Positions 1 through 7,617 of a stretch of 64,000 nt of DNA are shown here, piece by piece. A model generated the notes under the pieces. It saw only the letters and a program-made list of their open reading frames with translations, was not told the DNA's origin and did not search any database. The DNA is from Chryseobacterium polytrichastri. GTDB lineage: Bacteria; Bacteroidota; Bacteroidia; Flavobacteriales; Weeksellaceae. A program made the translations under genes and the position numbers. Each line of letters starts with the position of its first letter. Position 1 is the stretch's first letter. The stretch spans positions 124,001 through 188,000 of the forward strand of contig NZ_FRAV01000004.1 in NCBI RefSeq assembly GCF_900142445.1, read 5' to 3'.

Positions 1-90
1 AAACACCGCTTTTTTTAAAGCAGATAAACGCAATATGAACTATCTTTAAAGTAATTAAAATCGTAAAATAATAATTATTAAAACTTTACT

Positions 91-1365
91 ATGTACAATT
101 ATATAAGTGCAGAAGAGGCCGTGTATACTGTAAAAAGTGGAAACCGTGTATTCTTCCATGGAAGTGCATGTACTCCGAATTATTTGATTGATGAATTGGC
201 AAGGCAATCTCACAGATTACAAAATGTAGAAATGGTTTCTATTACCCAACAAGGAAATGTAGAAATTGCCAAACCTCAGTATAAAGACAGTTTTTTCGTT
301 AACTCGTTATTTGTTTCCACTCCCGTAAGAAATGCGGTCAATTCTGAAAATGGAGATTATGTTCCCATTTTTTTAAGTGAAATCCCTATTCTTTTCAGAA
401 AAAATATTTTACCACTGGATGTTGCTTTAATTACAGTTTCTCCACCAGACAAACACGGATTTTGCACATTGGGAACTTCGGTAGATGTTGCAAGAGCTGC
501 TGTAGACACCGCTAAGTTGGTGGTAGCCATTGTGAATCCTCTAATGCCGAGAACCCACGGCGACGGTATGATCCACATTAGCAGAATTCACAAATTGGTT
601 TGGCATGAAGAAGAACTTCAAACAGTAGATTATGGTTCGAAAGTAGGTCCTGATGAAATGCTTGTCGGGAAAAATGTGGCTGAACTTATTGATGACAGAT
701 CAACCTTACAAATGGGTATCGGAACAATTCCAGATGCAGTTTTAAAATGTTTGGGAAATCATAAAGACCTTGGAGTTCACACCGAAATGTTGAGTGACGG
801 AGTTATTGATTTAATTCAAAGCGATGTTATCAACAACAAATATAAAGGCTATCACGACAACAAAACCATTACCAGTTTCTGTTTCGGAACCAGAAAACTG
901 TACGATTACGTAGATGATAATACCGTGTTTGATTTCAAAGATGTAAGTGATGTTAATTTCCCTATCAATATCATGAGGAACAACAAAATGGTTGCAATTA
1001 ATTCGGCTATTGAAATTGATCTTACAGGACAAGTCTGTGCAGATTCTATCGGAACGATGCAATATAGTGGAATTGGTGGTCAAATGGACTTTATGAGAGG
1101 TGCTGCTTTAAGTGAAGAAGGAAAACCCATCATCGCTATCACTTCAAGAACTAAAAAAGGGATTTCAAGAATTGTTCCTTTTCTTAAACAAGGTGCGGGT
1201 GTTGTTACCACAAGAGGCCATATTCATTGGGTGGTTACTGAATACGGAACCGCTTATTTATATGGTAAAAACTTACGTCAAAGAGCTCAGGAACTGATCA
1301 GTATTGCTCATCCGGATGACAGAGAAATGTTGGAAAGAGCAGCTTTTGAAAGGTTCAAATGTTAA
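91..1365 (+). CDS. Acetyl-CoA hydrolase/transferase family protein (4-hydroxybutyrate CoA-transferase type)
   Basis: This 424-residue cytosolic enzyme belongs to the acetyl-CoA hydrolase/CoA-transferase family, which moves CoA between acyl-CoA and a free carboxylic acid such as acetate, succinate or 4-hydroxybutyrate. The N-terminal half carries the first CoA-transferase fold. The C-terminal half has the glycine-rich stretch MGIGTIPDAV (about residues 210-219) and HTEMLSDG (230-237), whose Glu232 sits where the family has its catalytic glutamate. The length is usual for the 4-hydroxybutyrate CoA-transferase/succinyl-CoA:acetate branch. The substrate cannot be read from sequence. The gene stands alone, and a loose -7 word (TATCTTTA, 42-49) precedes it with one mismatch. 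A butyrate- or propionate-CoA transferase is the main alternative. Confidence 0.85.
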   Translation: MYNYISAEEAVYTVKSGNRVFFHGSACTPNYLIDELARQSHRLQNVEMVSITQQGNVEIAKPQYKDSFFVNSLFVSTPVRNAVNSENGDYVPIFLSEIPILFRKNILPLDVALITVSPPDKHGFCTLGTSVDVARAAVDTAKLVVAIVNPLMPRTHGDGMIHISRIHKLVWHEEELQTVDYGSKVGPDEMLVGKNVAELIDDRSTLQMGIGTIPDAVLKCLGNHKDLGVHTEMLSDGVIDLIQSDVINNKYKGYHDNKTITSFCFGTRKLYDYVDDNTVFDFKDVSDVNFPINIMRNNKMVAINSAIEIDLTGQVCADSIGTMQYSGIGGQMDFMRGAALSEEGKPIIAITSRTKKGISRIVPFLKQGAGVVTTRGHIHWVVTEYGTAYLYGKNLRQRAQELISIAHPDDREMLERAAFERFKC

Positions 1366-1466
1366 TATTGGAAATTATTCTTTGATTTAAATTTAATTGA
1401 TATAAAAAAAGCGTATTTTAACTTAGCATTAAAAAAATCATAAAAAAAGCCTTAAAGTTTTGGCAG

Positions 1467-1474
1467 TATTTTTG
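1467..1474 (+). promoter_or_regulatory. Bacteroidetes -7 promoter word (TATTTTTG)
   Basis: An exact TAnnTTTG match lies 26 nt before the TTG at 1501. This supports a short leader and the TTG start. No -33 TTTG is visible at normal spacing. Confidence 0.5.
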
Positions 1475-1500
1475 ATAAAATCACTTTTAAAATCTAGAAC

Positions 1501-2283
1501 TTGAAGACTATATATAATTCAATAAGAGAGGAAGTTGTAAAGCATTCTAAAGTAAATAACTCCGTGTTAGGGAATGTAGACGAATGGAAGAGAAGCCATT
1601 ATATTATTCTTTCTGAGATCATCAAAGACGAGCTCTCTGAATCTGAAGAGATGAAAGGCGGCAAAAAATTCGAAATAGGAAATACTATTTCTCACGTTAC
1701 GCTACAGCGGTTTTTCGAAAATGATTATCAGGATAAAACCCATAATGATTTAAGATTTTTAAAAACGTTAGATAAAATATGTATTTTTTTAGGCTACAAA
1801 GACCTTAATTCTTATATCCAGTTTGTAAAAGAGAAGAAACAGGAAAATGAAGCTGATGATCAAGCATTTTTAAAACAAATGGTTTTTGACTATTGTGCTA
1901 CCGTTTTTGAATTTTATAAAAAATTTCCTAATCATAAAACGGAATTATTCAAACCATTGGTATTTGATGATTCTCCATTTTTGGAAAGAGTGTCACAATT
2001 TAGCAAAGAATTATGTGAAAGAGATTTTCAGCTGGTTACCAAAAACAACCGATCCAACTTTGAAGTTTTTGATATTCATATTGTGACGGATGAACCTGAA
2101 AAAAAAATATTAGAATCTCAGGAATTTTGGAATCTTTTATTCAAGGTAGGTGAATCAGGCGAAGAACATTTTGTAAATCAACTTAATACACAAATCTATT
2201 TCATTAAAAAAATAGACAACAGTTGGAAAATTTGGGACAATTATAATCCTGATGCAGGAAGATTAAATAAAAAATCTGAATAA
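1501..2283 (+). CDS. Hypothetical protein, 260 aa, TTG start
   Basis: I do not recognise the family. The soluble, charged 260-residue product has an alpha-helical N-terminal third (to about residue 100) of the kind found in uncharacterised Bacteroidetes proteins with a putative helix-turn-helix-like start (HVTLQRFFENDY). A charged linker follows, then a C-terminal half rich in Phe, Trp and Glu. There is no signal peptide or membrane segment. The only start giving the full N-terminus is TTG at 1501. The next in-frame ATG is near residue 51 and would remove the conserved-looking helical part, and the promoter word at 1467 fits the TTG. A strong hairpin follows the stop. Function is unknown; a cytoplasmic regulator is possible. 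Confidence 0.6.
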   Translation: MKTIYNSIREEVVKHSKVNNSVLGNVDEWKRSHYIILSEIIKDELSESEEMKGGKKFEIGNTISHVTLQRFFENDYQDKTHNDLRFLKTLDKICIFLGYKDLNSYIQFVKEKKQENEADDQAFLKQMVFDYCATVFEFYKKFPNHKTELFKPLVFDDSPFLERVSQFSKELCERDFQLVTKNNRSNFEVFDIHIVTDEPEKKILESQEFWNLLFKVGESGEEHFVNQLNTQIYFIKKIDNSWKIWDNYNPDAGRLNKKSE

Positions 2284-2291
2284 TAAAATCA

Positions 2292-2321
2292 ATGAAAGCC
2301 GTAGAAATCTACGGCTTTCAT
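2292..2321 (+). terminator. Hairpin terminator after the 1501 gene
   Basis: A 14-bp perfect stem (arms 2292-2305 and 2308-2321, core GAAAGCCGTAGA/TCTACGGCTTTC, 2-nt loop) starts 8 nt after the stop codon and is followed by TATTTT. Confidence 0.75.
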
Positions 2322-2348
2322 ATTTTCGAAATACTTTTCTTTCATTTG

Positions 2349-2364
2349 ATTTGTGTACACAAAT
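2349..2364. promoter_or_regulatory. Perfect 16-bp palindrome, operator candidate
   Basis: ATTTGTGTACACAAAT is its own reverse complement. It lies in the 200-nt gap before hppD, away from the terminator, so it looks like a binding site for a dimeric regulator rather than a terminator. Which gene it serves is inference. Confidence 0.35.
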
Positions 2365-2523
2365 ATAACCAACCTTAATATAACATAAGAAACTTAAATA
2401 TACTTAAATGAACTCTTCTTTACCATTATGTTAAGTATCTGTAACGATTCGGTATTATTATTTTTAGGGTTTCAAGGATTTTTGTATTTTGCATACCTAT
2501 AAAATAAAAGTAAAAGAGAAAAT

Positions 2524-3654
2524 ATGTCAACACTTACATTTGCCGAAAAAATTGCTCAAGCAGAGAATTTTTTACCAATTAATGGTACAGATTACATTGA
2601 GTTTTATGTAGGAAATGCTAAACAGGCTGCTCATTATTATAAAACCGCTTTCGGTTTTCAGTCTGTAGCATACGCTGGTCCTGAAACAGGAGTAAGAGAC
2701 CGTGCATCTTATGTTCTTCAACAAGGAAAAATTAGACTGATCTTAACGACTGGTCTTAAGTCTGACTCACCTATCAACGAACACGTAAAAAAACATGGTG
2801 ATGGAGTAAAAGTATTGGCACTTTGGGTAGATGATGCTTATAAAGCTTTCGAAGAAACTACAAAAAGAGGTGGAAAACCATATTTAGAGCCTGTAACGTT
2901 AACAGATGAGCATGGTGAGGTAAAAATGTCCGGAGTATACACTTACGGAGAAACTGTTCACATGTTTGTAGAAAGAACAAATTACACAGGTCCTTTCATG
3001 CCTGGTTACCAAAAATGGGAAAGCGCTTATCAACCTGAGGACGCAGGTTTATTATATGTAGACCACTGCGTTGGAAATGTGGGTTGGGACAGAATGATTC
3101 CTACTGTAGAATGGTATGAAAAAGTAATGGGATTTGTAAACATTCTTTCTTTTGACGATAAACAAATTAATACAGAGTATTCTGCATTGATGTCTAAAGT
3201 AATGTCTAACGGAAACGGATTTGCAAAATTCCCTATCAATGAGCCTGCAGAAGGTAAAAAGAAATCTCAGGTAGAAGAATATCTTGATTTCTACGAAGGA
3301 GAAGGCGTACAACACATCGCGGTAGCTACAAAAGACATTATTCATACAGTAACTGAACTTAAAAAACGTGGTGTAGAGTTCCTTTCTGCTCCACCAGAAG
3401 CATACTATGACATGGTTCCTGAAAGAGTGGGCCATATTGATGAAGATCTAAAGAAATTACAGGACTTAGGTATACTTATTGATCATGATGAAGAAGGATA
3501 TCTTTTACAGATCTTTACAAAGCCTGTAGAAGACCGCCCTACTCTTTTCTTCGAAATTATTGAAAGACACGGTGCACAGAGTTTTGGTGCAGGTAACTTC
3601 AAAGCATTGTTCGAAGCACTAGAGAGAGAGCAAGAGAAAAGAGGTAATCTTTAA
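2524..3654 (+). CDS. hppD: 4-hydroxyphenylpyruvate dioxygenase
   Basis: HPPD converts 4-hydroxyphenylpyruvate to homogentisate with O2 and Fe(II), the second step of tyrosine breakdown. The 376-residue protein has the two tandem vicinal-oxygen-chelate domains of the family. The N-terminal one begins around DYIEFYVGNAKQAAHYYKTA. The catalytic C-terminal one carries the iron ligands: His181 in VDHCVGN, His264 in VQHIAVAT and Glu344 in FFEIIER. Length is normal (family about 350-400). The ATG follows an A-rich leader (AAAGAGAAAAT), usual here in place of a Shine-Dalgarno box. Fumarylacetoacetase, a later enzyme of the same pathway, lies 630 bp downstream, but the intervening enzyme homogentisate dioxygenase is not in this window. 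Confidence 0.96.
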   Translation: MSTLTFAEKIAQAENFLPINGTDYIEFYVGNAKQAAHYYKTAFGFQSVAYAGPETGVRDRASYVLQQGKIRLILTTGLKSDSPINEHVKKHGDGVKVLALWVDDAYKAFEETTKRGGKPYLEPVTLTDEHGEVKMSGVYTYGETVHMFVERTNYTGPFMPGYQKWESAYQPEDAGLLYVDHCVGNVGWDRMIPTVEWYEKVMGFVNILSFDDKQINTEYSALMSKVMSNGNGFAKFPINEPAEGKKKSQVEEYLDFYEGEGVQHIAVATKDIIHTVTELKKRGVEFLSAPPEAYYDMVPERVGHIDEDLKKLQDLGILIDHDEEGYLLQIFTKPVEDRPTLFFEIIERHGAQSFGAGNFKALFEALEREQEKRGNL

Positions 3655-3671
3655 TTTAAAAATATAATTAC

Positions 3672-3712
3672 AAGTTTTGTCAGGATTCAAAATCTTGGCA
3701 AAACTTTTTTAT
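3672..3712 (+). terminator. Terminator after hppD, close to the next start codon
   Basis: A stem of about 15-16 bp (arms 3672-3687 and 3691-3706, two G-U pairs, very short loop) is followed by T6. It ends only about 12 nt before the ATG of the next gene, so it might also affect that gene's expression. Confidence 0.75.
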
Positions 3713-3723
3713 AAACACATATT

Positions 3724-4179
3724 ATGAAAAAATTATTTATCGGGGTTTTATTTTTGGGTGCATTGGGTTTGAAAGCTCAATACGGATCAATGAATGAAAT
3801 TCTTACCATCCTTGAAGAAAAAAAAGGCATTAATCAGCATCTGGAAAATGAAAGTGTAGACAATAAAAAATTTGTTTTCATTAAAGACGCGGAAGACCAT
3901 ACAGAAAGGGATTTTATTATTATTAAAGGAAATAATGCTACCTACGTAGAGGTTTTCGATGATAAAGCTACCGGAGAAACCAGTTCAAATGTTTTCACCG
4001 GAGATATTATCAGAAAAAAGAACATTATTTCTTTACGAGCCAATATGCTTGAAAATAAAAAAGTTCCCATTCCGGTAACCAAAACTTTATTGCTTACAAA
4101 ACAAAAAGATACTTTATATCTTATTGATGTCAACACTAAAGACAGATGGATCGATGAAGCATCGTATTCAAAAAAATAA
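3724..4179 (+). CDS. Secreted hypothetical protein, 151 aa
   Basis: The protein starts with a clear Sec signal peptide (MKKLFIGVLFLGALGLKA, probable cleavage before QYG), so it is periplasmic or exported. The mature part of about 130 residues alternates charged and beta-prone segments and has no Cys and no motif I can name. It lies between hppD and fumarylacetoacetase on the same strand, but the hppD terminator and the gap after it give no strong reason to link it to tyrosine breakdown. The start is fixed by the signal peptide. Function is unknown. Confidence 0.75.
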   Translation: MKKLFIGVLFLGALGLKAQYGSMNEILTILEEKKGINQHLENESVDNKKFVFIKDAEDHTERDFIIIKGNNATYVEVFDDKATGETSSNVFTGDIIRKKNIISLRANMLENKKVPIPVTKTLLLTKQKDTLYLIDVNTKDRWIDEASYSKK

Positions 4180-4203
4180 TATTAATCTTGGAAGAACACT
4201 CTC

Positions 4204-4258
4204 GTCATTGCAAAAAGTATAATACGTTTATGCTTAGCCTGTCGAAGTAAAGCAATCT
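4204..4258. repeat. Degenerate extragenic repeat (GTCATTGC...AGCAATCT type)
   Basis: GTCATTGC at 4204 and GTCGAAGTAAAGCAATCT ending at 4258 are the two ends of an extragenic repeat. A compact copy lies at 37072-37104 in the opposite orientation. Here the middle is diverged. Confidence 0.45.
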
Positions 4259-4283
4259 TTTTAATCATCTAAATTAAATTCTT

Positions 4284-5531
4284 ATGAAATCATTTGTAGA
4301 GTATTCCTCCAATTCGGACTTTTCAATACACAATATTCCGTTCGGAGTAGCAGTTTTTAACAAAGAGTATATCGGATGTTGTACAAGAATCGGAGATCAG
4401 GTAGTTGATCTTGCGACGCTGTATGACCTTAGTTATTTTGAAGACATTGACGGATTAGAAGACAATGTTTTTGAAGCATATACCTTAAACGAATTTATTG
4501 AATTAGGAAAACCTGTAACCAATGCAGTTCGTATTAAACTTCAGGAATTATTACAGGAAGGTTCTATCTTGTCTAAAGATCAGAAAACCATTGAAGACGC
4601 TTTCTATGATTTGGATAAAGTAAAAATGATGATGCCGGTTCACATTCCGAACTACACCGATTTTTACAGCAGCATTGAACATGCAACTAACGTTGGAAAA
4701 ATGTTCCGTGATCCTGCCAATGCATTATTGCCTAACTGGAAACATTTACCTGTAGGATACCATGGGAGAGCTTCATCAATTGTAGTTTCAGGAACGGATA
4801 TCAACCGTCCTAAAGGTCAGACAAAACCTGCAGATGCAGAAAAGCCAGTTTTCGGACCTTCAAAACAATTAGATTTTGAATTAGAAATCGCTTTCATCAT
4901 CAATAAAAATACAGACATGGGCGAAAGTATCTCCACAAATGAAGCGGAAGACGCTATTTTTGGGATGATTATTTTCAACGACTGGTCTGCGAGAGACATT
5001 CAAGCTTGGGAATATGTTCCACTAGGACCATTCTTAGCTAAAAACTTTGGTTCATCAGCTTCTCCATGGGTTATTACTTTGGAAGCTTTAGAGCCTTTCA
5101 GAACAGCGTCTCCTACTCAGGATCCTGAAGTTTTAGACTATTTAAAATTTGAAGGAGATAAAAATTACGACATCAATTTAGAGGTTTATTTACAGCCTGA
5201 AAACGGTGAAGAAAACCTGATCTCTGAAAGCAATTATAAATTCATGTATTGGAACATGACGCAGCAATTGGCTCATCACACCGTAAATGGTTGTAACCTG
5301 GAAGTGGGTGACTTATATGCAAGCGGAACCATCTCAGGAAGCGATCCAAAATCTTTCGGTTCTATGCTTGAGTTGACATGGAGAGGGCAAAATCCAATCA
5401 AATTAAGCAACGGACAGGAAAGAAAATTCATCGATGATAACGACACTGTAACTATGAAAGCCTGGTCTGAAAAAGACGGCATAAGAGTTGGTTTCGGTGA
5501 AGTAAGTGGAAAAATTATTCCTACTAAATAA
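4284..5531 (+). CDS. fahA: Fumarylacetoacetase
   Basis: Fumarylacetoacetase hydrolyses 4-fumarylacetoacetate to fumarate and acetoacetate, the last step of tyrosine catabolism. The 415-residue length matches the eukaryotic-type enzyme. An N-terminal SH3-like domain (about residues 1-115) precedes the catalytic FAH domain. Visible motifs are DFYSSIEHATNVGKMFRD with His133, the position of the catalytic histidine in mouse FAH, then PVGYHGRASSIVVSG and NDWSARDIQAWEYVPLGPF. Metal-binding acidic residues are in place (ELEIAF). The gene follows hppD and the secreted hypothetical. A mobile-looking GxxExxY cassette begins only 15 bp after the stop codon. Confidence 0.95.
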   Translation: MKSFVEYSSNSDFSIHNIPFGVAVFNKEYIGCCTRIGDQVVDLATLYDLSYFEDIDGLEDNVFEAYTLNEFIELGKPVTNAVRIKLQELLQEGSILSKDQKTIEDAFYDLDKVKMMMPVHIPNYTDFYSSIEHATNVGKMFRDPANALLPNWKHLPVGYHGRASSIVVSGTDINRPKGQTKPADAEKPVFGPSKQLDFELEIAFIINKNTDMGESISTNEAEDAIFGMIIFNDWSARDIQAWEYVPLGPFLAKNFGSSASPWVITLEALEPFRTASPTQDPEVLDYLKFEGDKNYDINLEVYLQPENGEENLISESNYKFMYWNMTQQLAHHTVNGCNLEVGDLYASGTISGSDPKSFGSMLELTWRGQNPIKLSNGQERKFIDDNDTVTMKAWSEKDGIRVGFGEVSGKIIPTK

Positions 5532-5545
5532 TAAAAATAATATTT

Positions 5546-5567
5546 AACCACAAAAGTCACAAAAGAT
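5546..5567 (+). repeat. Left 22-bp terminal inverted repeat of the GxxExxY element
   Basis: It consists of AACCACAAAAG plus a near-repeat ACAAAAG, spaced by two bases. Its reverse complement differs from the right end at one base. Confidence 0.8.
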
Positions 5568-5570
5568 TTT

Positions 5571-5978
5571 ATGATTACACAATCTTATCTGACAGATTTA
5601 ACATATAAGATAAATGGCGCCTGCATAGAAGTTCACAAAATTCTTGGCGCAGGCTTATTAGAAAGTGTTTATCATAAATGTTTGGAAGAAGAATTTAGAT
5701 TGAGAAATATCAATTTTAAATCTGAATTTAAAATTCCTATAGTTTATAAAGGAAAAGAAATTAATTGTGATTTCTTTTGTGATTTTTTGGTTGAAGATTT
5801 AATTGTTGTTGAATTGAAAGCAGTTTCTATATTAAATGAAATTCATCGAGCACAACTTCTAAATTATATTAATTTGATGAAAAAGCCTAAAGGAATTTTA
5901 GTAAATTTTAATGTGAAAAATTTATACAATGACGGGCAAGAAACTTTTGTAAATAAATATTACGATATGCTTTTTTGA
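5571..5978 (+). CDS. GxxExxY protein, PD-(D/E)XK nuclease-like
   Basis: The 135-residue protein carries the family signature G28-L-L-E31-S-V-Y34 in its first helix. It then has a PD-(D/E)XK-like core: Asp71 on one strand (CDFLVED), E81-L-K83 on the next, and a following helix with HRAQLLNYI (Q95). This layout suits a small nuclease-type fold, and the catalytic residues look intact. GxxExxY proteins are widespread in Bacteroidetes and have no settled function that I know of. The gene fills the space between two 22-bp inverted repeats, which suggests that it travels or is maintained together with them. The ATG at 5571 is the natural start, immediately after the left repeat. Confidence 0.85.
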   Translation: MITQSYLTDLTYKINGACIEVHKILGAGLLESVYHKCLEEEFRLRNINFKSEFKIPIVYKGKEINCDFFCDFLVEDLIVVELKAVSILNEIHRAQLLNYINLMKKPKGILVNFNVKNLYNDGQETFVNKYYDMLF

Positions 5979-6015
5979 TCTTAAAAGAATTAAGGCTCTT
6001 CATCTTAGACTAATT

Positions 6016-6037
6016 ATCTTTTGTGTCTTTTGTGGTT
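6016..6037 (-). repeat. Right 22-bp terminal inverted repeat of the GxxExxY element
   Basis: It is the reverse complement of the left repeat with one mismatch (T against A at the eleventh base). It lies 38 bp after the GxxExxY stop codon. Confidence 0.8.
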
Positions 6038-6125
6038 CAAAATCTCATCAATACATAAGCTTTCAAACTTAAAATATTTTCTTAAAAAATAAACTTCTGC
6101 CCTTTTCTTGGTCAAAACAAAAAAT

Positions 6126-6947
6126 ATGAAAACAGTAATCCCATCCGAATTATCTTCCGTACAACTACAAACCATTATGCAGACAGCCGTTTCGCCACGA
6201 CCAATTGCATTGGCTTCAACGGTGGATAAAGACGGTAATCATAATTTATCTCCATTCAGTTTTTTTAATATGTTCAGTACGGTTCCTCCGATATTGATTT
6301 TTTCACCATCGAGAAGAGTTCGTGACAATACTACAAAACACACGTTGGAAAACGTTCTGGAAGTTCCGGAAGTGGTAATTGGGACCGTAAATTTCCCGAT
6401 TGTACAGCAAATTTCTTTAGCTTCTACAGAATATCGTGATGGAGTAAATGAATTTATCAAATCTGGCTTAACCATGAAAGACGCGGATTTTGTTCGACCG
6501 AAATTAATTGAAGAATGTCCTGTTAATTTTGAATGTAAAGTTTTAGAAATAAAATCTTTGGGAGATCAGGGTGGCGCAGGAAATCTCGTTATTTGTGAGG
6601 TTCAAAAAATCCATATCAGAGAAGAATACCTGAATGAAGAAGGAAATTTAGACCAGAAAAAACTTGATATGGTGGCTCGTCTGGGCGGTAACTGGTATTC
6701 GAGAAATAATGAAAATAATCTTTTTGAAGTACCAAAACCGTTGGTCACAAAAGGAATTGGCTTTGATATTCTCCCTGATGCCATCAAACACAGCAAAATA
6801 TTCACAGGAAACGACCTGGGAATGCTTGCCAACGTTGAGGTTTTACCTTCTGAAAACTGTCATGCAGACGAAAACATTCATCAAGAAGCTCAGAAATTAT
6901 TACTGGAAAATAACATTGAAGCAGCCTGGAAAATATTAGTCGTTTAA
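6126..6947 (+). CDS. Flavin reductase family protein (flavoredoxin-like)
   Basis: The 273-residue protein is a split-barrel FMN-binding protein of the flavin reductase/flavoredoxin (DIM6/NTAB) type. Motifs include SPRPIALASTVDKDGNHNLS near the N-terminus, the usual opening of the family, then FNMFSTVPPILIFSPSRR and the closing GNWYSR. Its substrate is unknown. Such genes often sit with tyrosine-catabolism genes in this group, which fits the hppD/fahA neighbourhood. I use the ATG at 6126; an upstream in-frame TTG at 6108 adds only six residues. A lipoprotein gene follows after 10 nt and is probably co-transcribed. Confidence 0.83.
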   Translation: MKTVIPSELSSVQLQTIMQTAVSPRPIALASTVDKDGNHNLSPFSFFNMFSTVPPILIFSPSRRVRDNTTKHTLENVLEVPEVVIGTVNFPIVQQISLASTEYRDGVNEFIKSGLTMKDADFVRPKLIEECPVNFECKVLEIKSLGDQGGAGNLVICEVQKIHIREEYLNEEGNLDQKKLDMVARLGGNWYSRNNENNLFEVPKPLVTKGIGFDILPDAIKHSKIFTGNDLGMLANVEVLPSENCHADENIHQEAQKLLLENNIEAAWKILVV

Positions 6948-6957
6948 GCAACATTAT

Positions 6958-7557
6958 ATGAAAAACTCTATTCTTTTATTTTTTGCTATTTTCACCTTAC
7001 AATCATGTGCTTATTATCCTGTAAAAAAAGATTACGGAATTTATAGTAAGTCGCTGGTCTTTTCCAAAGATCAAAAATGGTTGATCAATAGAATTTATAC
7101 AGATGTAGATTCTCATCATAGAGAAATGATGGAACAAGATGTTTTAAAATTTTTCAATACAATGAGCGATTCTAAAGCCTATACGCTCAATATGGCTAAA
7201 TCCGAAAATATCATATTAAACAGAATTCCTTTTGAGCCTGAAATTGAAGATCTTGAAACACTAAAAAGCAGCACAGATTTTAATTTTTTGGTTAACATTT
7301 CAACCATTAAAGTTCGAAAAGACCTAGATACCGAACTTGGTCAACAGACAGAATATAAAAAGAATGAAACTTTTGCGATCATGGATGTTTACGACATTCG
7401 GACTATGAAGAAAATATATTCTTTTAAAGCATCTTCTGAGTTTTCTATTGAGAAAGGAGAAAAGTCAACTATTTTCACTCCCACCAGTGAGATGATGACG
7501 ATGAAAAATTTCAGACAATTACTGAAATCTATAAAGAAGAATGCCGTAAAAAACTAA
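6958..7557 (+). CDS. Hypothetical lipoprotein, 199 aa
   Basis: A lipoprotein signal peptide ends in the lipobox LQSC (Cys17), so the mature protein should be lipidated and membrane-anchored. The rest is a mixed alpha/beta region of about 180 residues, with strands such as FNFLVNISTIKVRK and ETFAIMDVYDIRTMKKIYSFKASSEF that resemble a single beta-sheet sandwich. I do not recognise the family. It starts 10 nt after the flavin reductase gene, so both are likely on one mRNA ending at the hairpin near 7600. Confidence 0.7.
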   Translation: MKNSILLFFAIFTLQSCAYYPVKKDYGIYSKSLVFSKDQKWLINRIYTDVDSHHREMMEQDVLKFFNTMSDSKAYTLNMAKSENIILNRIPFEPEIEDLETLKSSTDFNFLVNISTIKVRKDLDTELGQQTEYKKNETFAIMDVYDIRTMKKIYSFKASSEFSIEKGEKSTIFTPTSEMMTMKNFRQLLKSIKKNAVKN

Positions 7558-7588
7558 AATTAAGAGCTTAATGGTTCAATACAATATA

Positions 7589-7615
7589 AAAGGAGTGAAA
7601 ATATTTCACTCCTTT
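7589..7615. terminator. Bidirectional hairpin terminator
   Basis: A 12-bp perfect stem (AAAGGAGTGAAA 7589-7600 with TTTCACTCCTTT 7604-7615, 3-nt loop) lies between convergent stop codons at 7557 and 7618 and can serve both genes. Confidence 0.75.
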
Positions 7616-7617
7616 AT

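Larger units (their letters stand above)
5546..6037. mobile_element. Inverted-repeat-bounded element carrying the GxxExxY gene (492 bp)
   Basis: The left end (5546-5567, beginning AACCACAAAAGTCACAAAAG) and the right end (6016-6037, ending TCTTTTGTGGTT) are reverse complements at 21 of 22 positions. They enclose exactly one gene, whose ATG lies 4 nt inside the left repeat. There is no obvious target-site duplication and no transposase. Similar ends without a gene recur at 52431-52618. Calling it mobile is inference; the repeat itself is plain in the sequence. Confidence 0.55.

Noticed and set aside
1-90. A 3' end of an upstream gene or a terminator at the left edge
   Set aside because: Only a short GCTTT/AAAGC pairing is visible and no open frame can be anchored, so nothing can be supported.
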